Assembly (NCBI GenBank): GCA_026646875.1
Contig: JAPKHL010000012.1
Span: 1 to 64,000, forward strand
DNA length: 64,000 nt
DNA from: Rhodocyclaceae bacterium
GTDB lineage: Bacteria > Pseudomonadota > Gammaproteobacteria > Burkholderiales > Rhodocyclaceae
Reading direction: 5' to 3'
In this document: one piece after another, positions 58,077 through 64,000 of the stretch
Layout of the letters: every line of letters begins with the position of its first letter
Numbering within the stretch: position 1 is the stretch's first letter
The notes under the pieces: model-generated
What the model was told of the DNA's origin: nothing
Databases searched by the model: none
What the model saw: only the letters and a program-made list of their open reading frames with translations
Translations under genes and position numbers: made by a program

Positions 58077-58167
58077 GCCTTGCTCCGTACTCCGCCGGCA
58101 GCGGAGGATGAAAGCGGGGAAAAGGGGAAGGAAAAAAGAGGAAAGGGAGTTCCGCCTGTCGCAGGAA

Positions 58168-58241
58168 TGGTGCCCCCGGTCGGAATCGAACCAACACCTG
58201 ATGCTTACAAGGCAACTGCACGACCTTCATGCTACGGGGGC
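58168..58241 (-). tRNA. tRNA-Thr(UGU)-like, divergent
   Basis: GCCCCCGTAGCATGAAGGTCGTGCAGTTGCCTTGTAAGCATCAGGTGTTGGTTCGATTCCGACCGGGGGCACCA; 7-bp acceptor stem, T-loop TTCGATT, anticodon loop CTTGTAA, encoded CCA. Confidence 0.8.
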
Positions 58242-58401
58242 GCGGCCGCGCGGGCCGAGGGCGGATTATAGCCGAACCTCCCGCGCCTCCCAACGATCGC
58301 GCGGGATTCGTCGGGAATACCGCCGGAACGGACGGCGCACCGCTTCCTGAGCCCCGCCCAAGCCGCTAGAATCGCACGACAACTCCAGCCGACGCGGATC
58401 G

Positions 58402-60192
58402 ATGCCCACCCTCTCCAACCCCTCAGAAATCGCCCGCGAGGCCCTGCGGCAGCTGGCCGCGCGGCGGATGCCTCCCTCCCCGGACAACTACCGCGCCCTC
58501 TACCATGAAATCGCCGGCACCGTGGATCGCAGCGGCGATGCCGCCAGCGAGCGCGAATTCCGGGCACTGCTTGCCGCCCTGCCAAGGGAGGAGCCGCTGC
58601 AGCAGCGCCTGGTGCGGGAGCTCGAGCAGACCCTCAGGAACAACGATGCGGCCGGATTCCGCAAGATCCTCGCGGAGTTCGTGCGGACACACAGCGCCGA
58701 CGACCAGCTCGGCTGGAGCGAACTGATCGCCGATCTGCTGCGCCAGTGGGAGGCCAAACAGAGCGGCCTGACGCCCGGGCGCAAGCGCGAAGCGCTCGAG
58801 CATGTCCTGGGCGGTGCCGCCAGCAACAACGAGCTGCTTTTCGGGCGCCTGCAGAATCTCGTCCGCTCGTGGTCGCAGAACCCCGCCGCTCCGGAAACTC
58901 CGCTGGTCGACGAAGACTCCGGCACGTCGCCGGGAACGTCCGGATCGCCGGAATCGGTCGCTGCTGCCGGAGCGCCGCCGGGCCGCACCGGCGCCCAGCT
59001 GACCGAACTGCGGGAGCTGTTCGCGTTCACGCTGGAAGCGGCGGTAGCGGCGCAGCTGGCCGAGGAACCCGAGCTCGCCGCCGACGCCCGCCATCTTGCC
59101 GCTGCGGTGCGCAGCGCCGGCACACCGAAGGCGATGGAAACGCTGCTCGGCAACATCAAGCGCTTCGCCTTCCGCCTCGAACTGCTGGCGGAGGACCGCA
59201 ACGAGCTGCGCACCGGGCTGCTGCAGCTCCTGCAACTGCTGATCGAGAACGTCGGCGAACTGGTCATCGACGACCGCTGGCTGCAGGGACAGATCGCCAT
59301 CGTCCGCGATATCGTCGCGCAGCCGCTCAACCTGCGCGCCATCGACGACGCCGAGCGACGCATCAGGGAAGTCATCTACAAGCAGAGCCAGCTCAAGCAG
59401 AGTCTCAACGATGCGCGCGAAGCGCTGAAGAACATGCTTGCCGGTTTCGTGGACCAACTCGCCGAATTCGCCGACTCGACCTCCGATTATCACGACAAGA
59501 TCGAGGTCTGCGCGGAAAAGATCAGCAAGGCCGAGAACATCACCCAGCTCGAGGACGTACTGGCCGAGGTGATGCGCGAAACCCGCGTCGTCCAGCTCAA
59601 CGCACAGCGCTCGCGCGACGAACTGCACGCCGCGCGGCTGCGCGTGCAGGAAACCGAACGGCGCATCGGCGAACTGCAGGCCGAACTCGACAAGGCCAGT
59701 CTGCTGGTGCGCCACGACCAGCTGACCGGCGCGCTCAACCGCCGCGGGCTGGAGGAAGCCTTCGCCAAGGAAACCGCGCGCGCCGGGCGGCGTCGCTCGC
59801 CCCTGTGCGTCGCCCTGCTCGACATCGACAATTTCAAGAAGCTCAACGACACCCTCGGGCACGATGCCGGCGACGCCGCGCTGGTGCACCTGTGCACGGT
59901 CATCCGCGAGGCGCTGCGCCCGCAGGACACGGTGGCCCGGCTCGGCGGCGAGGAGTTCATCATCCTGCTGCCGGACACACCGCTCGCCGACGCCGGCCGC
60001 GCCCTCGTCCGCCTGCAGCGCGAACTGACCCGCCGCTTCTTCCTGCACAACAACGAAAAGCTGCTGATCACCTTCAGCGCCGGCGTCACCGAGCTCCGGA
60101 CCGATGACGACCAGGCCAGCATCACCAAGCGCGCCGACGAGGCCATGTACCAGGCCAAGCAGACGGGAAAGAACCGGGTCGTTTCAGTGTAA
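58402..60192 (+). CDS. GGDEF diguanylate cyclase with long helical N-terminus
   Basis: DQLTGALNRRGLEEAFAKE...VARLGGEEFIILLPDTPLADAGRALVRLQRELTR. Confidence 0.92.
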   Translation: MPTLSNPSEIAREALRQLAARRMPPSPDNYRALYHEIAGTVDRSGDAASEREFRALLAALPREEPLQQRLVRELEQTLRNNDAAGFRKILAEFVRTHSADDQLGWSELIADLLRQWEAKQSGLTPGRKREALEHVLGGAASNNELLFGRLQNLVRSWSQNPAAPETPLVDEDSGTSPGTSGSPESVAAAGAPPGRTGAQLTELRELFAFTLEAAVAAQLAEEPELAADARHLAAAVRSAGTPKAMETLLGNIKRFAFRLELLAEDRNELRTGLLQLLQLLIENVGELVIDDRWLQGQIAIVRDIVAQPLNLRAIDDAERRIREVIYKQSQLKQSLNDAREALKNMLAGFVDQLAEFADSTSDYHDKIEVCAEKISKAENITQLEDVLAEVMRETRVVQLNAQRSRDELHAARLRVQETERRIGELQAELDKASLLVRHDQLTGALNRRGLEEAFAKETARAGRRRSPLCVALLDIDNFKKLNDTLGHDAGDAALVHLCTVIREALRPQDTVARLGGEEFIILLPDTPLADAGRALVRLQRELTRRFFLHNNEKLLITFSAGVTELRTDDDQASITKRADEAMYQAKQTGKNRVVSV

Positions 60193-60250
60193 AGGCACGA
60201 ACATTGCTTGCCGTCACGCGACGCACCGGACAAAAACGGAGAGGAAAACC

Positions 60251-61258
60251 ATGTTCAACGGCAGCAACATCCTGGTCACCGGGGGCACCGGCTCCTTCGG
60301 CAAACGCTTCATCGCCACCCTGCTCGAACGGCACGCCCCGAACAAGATCGTGGTGTACAGCCGCGACGAGCTCAAGCAGTTCGAGATGTCGAACCAGGCG
60401 CCCTTCGCCGCCCGCCAGGACGTGATGCGCTACTTCCTCGGCGACGTGCGCGACCTGCCCCGCCTGGAGCGCGCGATGGAAGGCATCGACATCGTGGTCC
60501 ACGCCGCCGCCCTCAAGCAGGTGCCGGCGGCCGAATACAACCCCTTCGAGGCGGTCAAGACGAACATCATCGGGGGGCAGAACGTCATTGACGCCTGCCT
60601 CGCCGGCAAGGTCCGGCGGGTCATCGCACTGAGCACCGACAAGGCGGCCGCGCCGATCAACCTCTACGGCGCCACCAAGCTCTGCTCCGACAAACTCTTC
60701 GTCGCCGCCAACAACTATCGCGGCACGCGGGACATCCGCTTCTCGGTCGTGCGCTACGGCAACGTCCTCGGCAGCCGTGGCTCGGTCATCCCTTTCTTCC
60801 TGCAACGCAAGGGGGGGGGCGTCCTGCCGATCACCGACGAGCGCATGACGCGCTTCTCGATCACCCTGCAGGAAGGCGTCGACTTCGTGCTCGACTGCCT
60901 GGCGCGCATGTGGGGTGGCGAGCTCTTTGTCCCCAAGATTCCCTCCTACCGCATCCTCGACGTCGCCAGCGCGATCGCGCCCGAATGCCGCACCGAGGTG
61001 GTCGGCATCCGCCCCGGCGAAAAGCTGCACGAGGAAATGATCACCGATACCGACTCGCTGAACACGCTGGAATTCGACGATTACTACGTCATCCTGCCCT
61101 CGACGCCGCTGTGGGACGTCGATGCGTTCAGCGCGCAGAGCGGCCGGCAGGCGGCACGCCGCGTTCCCTTCGGCTTCCGCTACAACAGCGGCGACAACCC
61201 GGATTTCCTGACGGTGGACCAGCTGCGCGCACTGATGTCGAGCGAGCTGCATGTCTGA
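60251..61258 (+). CDS. pseB: UDP-GlcNAc 4,6-dehydratase (inverting) PseB
   Basis: MFNGSNILVTGGTGSFGKRFIATLLER; HAAALKQVPAAEYNPFEAVKTNIIGGQNVIDA. Confidence 0.93.
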   Translation: MFNGSNILVTGGTGSFGKRFIATLLERHAPNKIVVYSRDELKQFEMSNQAPFAARQDVMRYFLGDVRDLPRLERAMEGIDIVVHAAALKQVPAAEYNPFEAVKTNIIGGQNVIDACLAGKVRRVIALSTDKAAAPINLYGATKLCSDKLFVAANNYRGTRDIRFSVVRYGNVLGSRGSVIPFFLQRKGGGVLPITDERMTRFSITLQEGVDFVLDCLARMWGGELFVPKIPSYRILDVASAIAPECRTEVVGIRPGEKLHEEMITDTDSLNTLEFDDYYVILPSTPLWDVDAFSAQSGRQAARRVPFGFRYNSGDNPDFLTVDQLRALMSSELHV

Positions 61259-62423
61259 GGCGATGATCCCCTACGGCCGGCAGGACATCTCCGAGGCCGA
61301 CATCGACGCCGTCGTTGCCGTCCTGCGCTCCGACTTCCTCACCCAGGGGCCGGCCGTCGCCGCCTTCGAACGCACCGTCGCCGATCATTGCGGCATCGCG
61401 CACGCGGTCGCCGCCAACAGCGCCACCTCGGCACTGCACCTCGCCTGCGCGGCCCTCGGACTGGGGCCCGGTGACCGCCTGTGGACGGTTCCCAACACCT
61501 TCGTCGCCTCGGCCAATTGCGCCCGCTACTGCGGCGCCACGGTCGACTTCGTCGACATCGACCCGCTGACGCGCAACCTCAGCGTGCCCGCCCTGCGCGC
61601 CAGGCTCGCCGATGCCGCGCGCACCGGCACGCTGCCGAGAATCGTCGTTCCCGTCGCCTTCGCCGGCCTGCCCTGCGAGATGGCGGAAATCCGGGCCCTG
61701 GCCGACGACTACGGCTTCGCCATCCTCGAGGATGCCTCGCACGCCATCGGCGCCCGCTACCGAGACCGGCCGGTCGGTTGCGGCGAATGGGCGGACATCA
61801 CTGTCTTCAGCTTCCACCCGGTGAAGATCGTCACCACCGGCGAAGGCGGCATGGCGGTCACGCGCGATCCGGCACTCGCCGCGCGCATGGCCCGCCTGCG
61901 CTCGCACGGCATCACCCGCGACCCCGCCGAAATGGACACCCCGCCCGCGGGCCCCTGGATCTACGAGATGCAGGAACTGGGCTGGAACTACCGGATGACC
62001 GACCTTCAGGCCGCCCTCGGCAGCTCGCAGATGCGCAGGCTGGACGATTTCGTCGCCCGCCGCGCCGCGCTCGCTGCCCGCTACGACGCCCTGCTCGCCG
62101 GCAGCGGCCTGACCCTGCCGCCACGCACCGTCGACGGCCACTCGGCCTGGCACCTCTATGTCGTCGGCTGGAACGAGGAACGTTCCGGCCTGAGCCGCGA
62201 CGCGGCGTTCATGCACCTGCGCGCCGCCGGCATTGGCGTGAATGTGCACTACATTCCGGTCCATCTCCAGCCCTATTACCGCCGTCTCGGCTTCCGGCCC
62301 GGCCAGTTTCCGGCCGCCGAGGCCTACTACGCCACCGCGCTCAGCCTGCCGCTCTACGCCACGCTCGACGAAGCGGCGCAGGATCGGGTGATCGCAACCC
62401 TGCGCGGAATGGTCGATCGATGA
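61251..62423 (+). CDS. pseC: UDP-4-amino-4,6-dideoxy-AltNAc aminotransferase PseC
   Basis: MIPYGRQDISEADIDAVVAVLRSDFLTQGPAVAAFE; EDASHAIGARY; SFHPVKIVTTGEGG. Confidence 0.93.
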   Translation: MSEAMIPYGRQDISEADIDAVVAVLRSDFLTQGPAVAAFERTVADHCGIAHAVAANSATSALHLACAALGLGPGDRLWTVPNTFVASANCARYCGATVDFVDIDPLTRNLSVPALRARLADAARTGTLPRIVVPVAFAGLPCEMAEIRALADDYGFAILEDASHAIGARYRDRPVGCGEWADITVFSFHPVKIVTTGEGGMAVTRDPALAARMARLRSHGITRDPAEMDTPPAGPWIYEMQELGWNYRMTDLQAALGSSQMRRLDDFVARRAALAARYDALLAGSGLTLPPRTVDGHSAWHLYVVGWNEERSGLSRDAAFMHLRAAGIGVNVHYIPVHLQPYYRRLGFRPGQFPAAEAYYATALSLPLYATLDEAAQDRVIATLRGMVDR

Positions 62424-63181
62424 ACGACACCGTGATCATCGTCCAGGCCCGGATGACCTCGACCCGGCTGCCGGGCAAGGTATTGCTGCCGATCGCCGGA
62501 CGTCCGATGCTCGCCTACCAGCTCGAGCGCTTGCGCCGCTGCGCACGCGCGCAGCGCATCGTGATCGCCACCACGACCAATGCCAGCGACGATCCGATCG
62601 TCGCCTTCTGCGCCGCCGAGAACGTCGATTGCACGCGCGGCGCCGAGCACGATGTCCTTTCCCGCTACTTCGAGGCAGCCAGCCGTTTCCATGCCGGCAC
62701 GGTGGTCCGCGTCACTTCGGACTGCCCGCTGATCGACCCGTCCCTGATCGACCGGGCCATCGACGCCCACGCCGCCGGCGATTGCGACTACGTCTCGAAC
62801 ATGATCGAACCGACCTGGCCCTACGGCATGGCCGTCGAGGTCTTCTCGATGCGCGCCCTCGGCGAAGCACAGGCGGAAGCCCGCGACCCGGCCGAGCGCG
62901 AGCACGTCACCCCCTTCATTTATTGGCGCCCCGACCGTTATCGCTTGAGATCGCTGACCATGCAGCCCGACCTCAGCGCGCACCGGTGGACGGTGGACAC
63001 CCCCGAGGATTTCGAACTCGTCCGGCGCATCCTCACGACCCTTTACCCGCGCAGGCCCGAGTTCACGATGGATGACGTACTAGCCCTGCTCGCCGAGCAC
63101 CCCGACTGGTCCGCGCTCAACCGCGACGTGGTCCAGAAGAGCGCCACGCAGACGCAACTGACCGACAAGGAAAGCCGATGA
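62420..63181 (+). CDS. SpsF-like cytidylyltransferase family protein
   Basis: VIIVQARMTSTRLPGKVLLPIAGRPMLAYQLERL; VTSDCPLIDPSLIDRAI. Confidence 0.85.
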   Translation: MNDTVIIVQARMTSTRLPGKVLLPIAGRPMLAYQLERLRRCARAQRIVIATTTNASDDPIVAFCAAENVDCTRGAEHDVLSRYFEAASRFHAGTVVRVTSDCPLIDPSLIDRAIDAHAAGDCDYVSNMIEPTWPYGMAVEVFSMRALGEAQAEARDPAEREHVTPFIYWRPDRYRLRSLTMQPDLSAHRWTVDTPEDFELVRRILTTLYPRRPEFTMDDVLALLAEHPDWSALNRDVVQKSATQTQLTDKESR

Positions 63182-63801
63182 CCTACCAAACCGAGCAGGA
63201 AGCCTTCTGGGCCGGCGATTTCGGTGCCGAATACATCGGCCGCAACCAGGGCAGCGAGCTGCTGGCGGCCAATCTCGCATTCTTCGCCAAGGCGCTGGCC
63301 GCCGCCCGCGGACTGTCGAGCTGCATCGAATTCGGCGCCAACATCGGCATGAACCTGCGGGCGCTGCAACTGCTTTACCCGAGGCAGGAGCAGCACGCCA
63401 TCGAAATCAACCCGCAGGCCGCCGCCGAACTCGGCCGGGTGATCCCGCCGGCGCATGTGCACCAGGCATCGATCCTCGACTTCGCGCCGGCGCGCACCTG
63501 GGATCTCGCACTGATCAAGGGTGTCCTCATCCACATCAACCCCGACTGGCTGCCCCGGGTATACGACGCCCTGCACCGCGCCACCGGGCGCTACCTGCTG
63601 GTCTGCGAGTACTACAACCCGAGTCCGGTGGCGATCCCCTACCGCGGCCACGCCGACCGCCTGTTCAAGCGCGATTTCTGCGGTGAGATCCTCGACCGCC
63701 ATCCCGACCTCGCGCTGATCGACTACGGCTTCGCCTACCGGCGCGACCCGAACTTCCCGCAGGACGACATCACCTGGTTCCTCATGGAAAAGCGAGACTG
63801 A
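63178..63801 (+). CDS. Pseudaminic acid biosynthesis-associated methylase
   Basis: TEQEAFWAGDFGAEYIGRNQGSELLAANLAFFAKAL...CIEFGANIGMNLRAL...EYYNPSPVAIPYRGHADRLFKRDF. Confidence 0.85.
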   Translation: MTYQTEQEAFWAGDFGAEYIGRNQGSELLAANLAFFAKALAAARGLSSCIEFGANIGMNLRALQLLYPRQEQHAIEINPQAAAELGRVIPPAHVHQASILDFAPARTWDLALIKGVLIHINPDWLPRVYDALHRATGRYLLVCEYYNPSPVAIPYRGHADRLFKRDFCGEILDRHPDLALIDYGFAYRRDPNFPQDDITWFLMEKRD

Positions 63802-63802
63802 C

Positions 63803-64000
63803 ATGCTGAAATACTGCACCCGGTGCGTGATGCCCGACACCAAGCCCGACCTGCATCTTGACGAGGAGGGCGTGTGCAACGCCTGCCGCAGCTACGAGCG
63901 GCGCACCGAGGTCGACTGGGACGCCCGCCACGCGGAGCTGCTCGGCGTGCTCGGGAAATACCGCCGGCCGGACGGCGCCAACTGGGACTGCATCGTGCCG
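63803..64000 (+). CDS. N-acetyl sugar amidotransferase, PseA/WbpG-like (truncated by window end)
   Basis: MLKYCTRCVMPDTKPDLHLDEEGVCNACRSYERR. Confidence 0.85.
   Translation, partial: MLKYCTRCVMPDTKPDLHLDEEGVCNACRSYERRTEVDWDARHAELLGVLGKYRRPDGANWDCIVP

Noticed and set aside
1-64000. Prophage or integrative element signature
   Set aside because: No integrase, phage structural or conjugation genes recognised; only an IS256 remnant was found.

Overview
GC-rich chromosomal window, probably from a betaproteobacterium (inference from gene content). From left to right it contains: the edge of a PEP-CTERM/XrtA exopolysaccharide locus (prsK-like kinase, EpsB-type sugar transferase); a Tat-exported sulfide:quinone reductase-like flavoprotein; a leftward redox operon (Trx-TM protein, cytochrome b5-like, ferric reductase-like, small exported protein) directly downstream of an ars operon (ArsR-ArsC fusion, Acr3, ArsD, ArsA); an IS256-family transposase remnant followed by a two-gene SNF2 helicase + Hsp70/actin-like ATPase cassette and a VapBC-type toxin-antitoxin pair; a MacAB-like efflux system; a stand-alone EF-G C-terminal-like protein and a hexapeptide-repeat protein; a probable midcut-by-XrtH/DUF4215 repeat protein; housekeeping genes (CNNM/HlyC, YceH, DEAD-box helicase, UbiC, DUF192, pseudouridine synthase); nirJ-nirN heme d1 genes with an FNR/DNR-type box; a hemerythrin; a cyanophycin cluster; a PEP-CTERM protein with a near-perfect sigma-54 promoter; a DUF1302/ABC/LolA-like group; a 1.7-kaa kinase-ATPase-GAF-GGDEF protein; a divergent tRNA-Thr; a GGDEF protein; and the start of a pseudaminic acid cluster. 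The best candidate for an undescribed system is the helicase + Hsp70-like pair at 12892-17853. No database search was run; all product names come from motif and family recognition.
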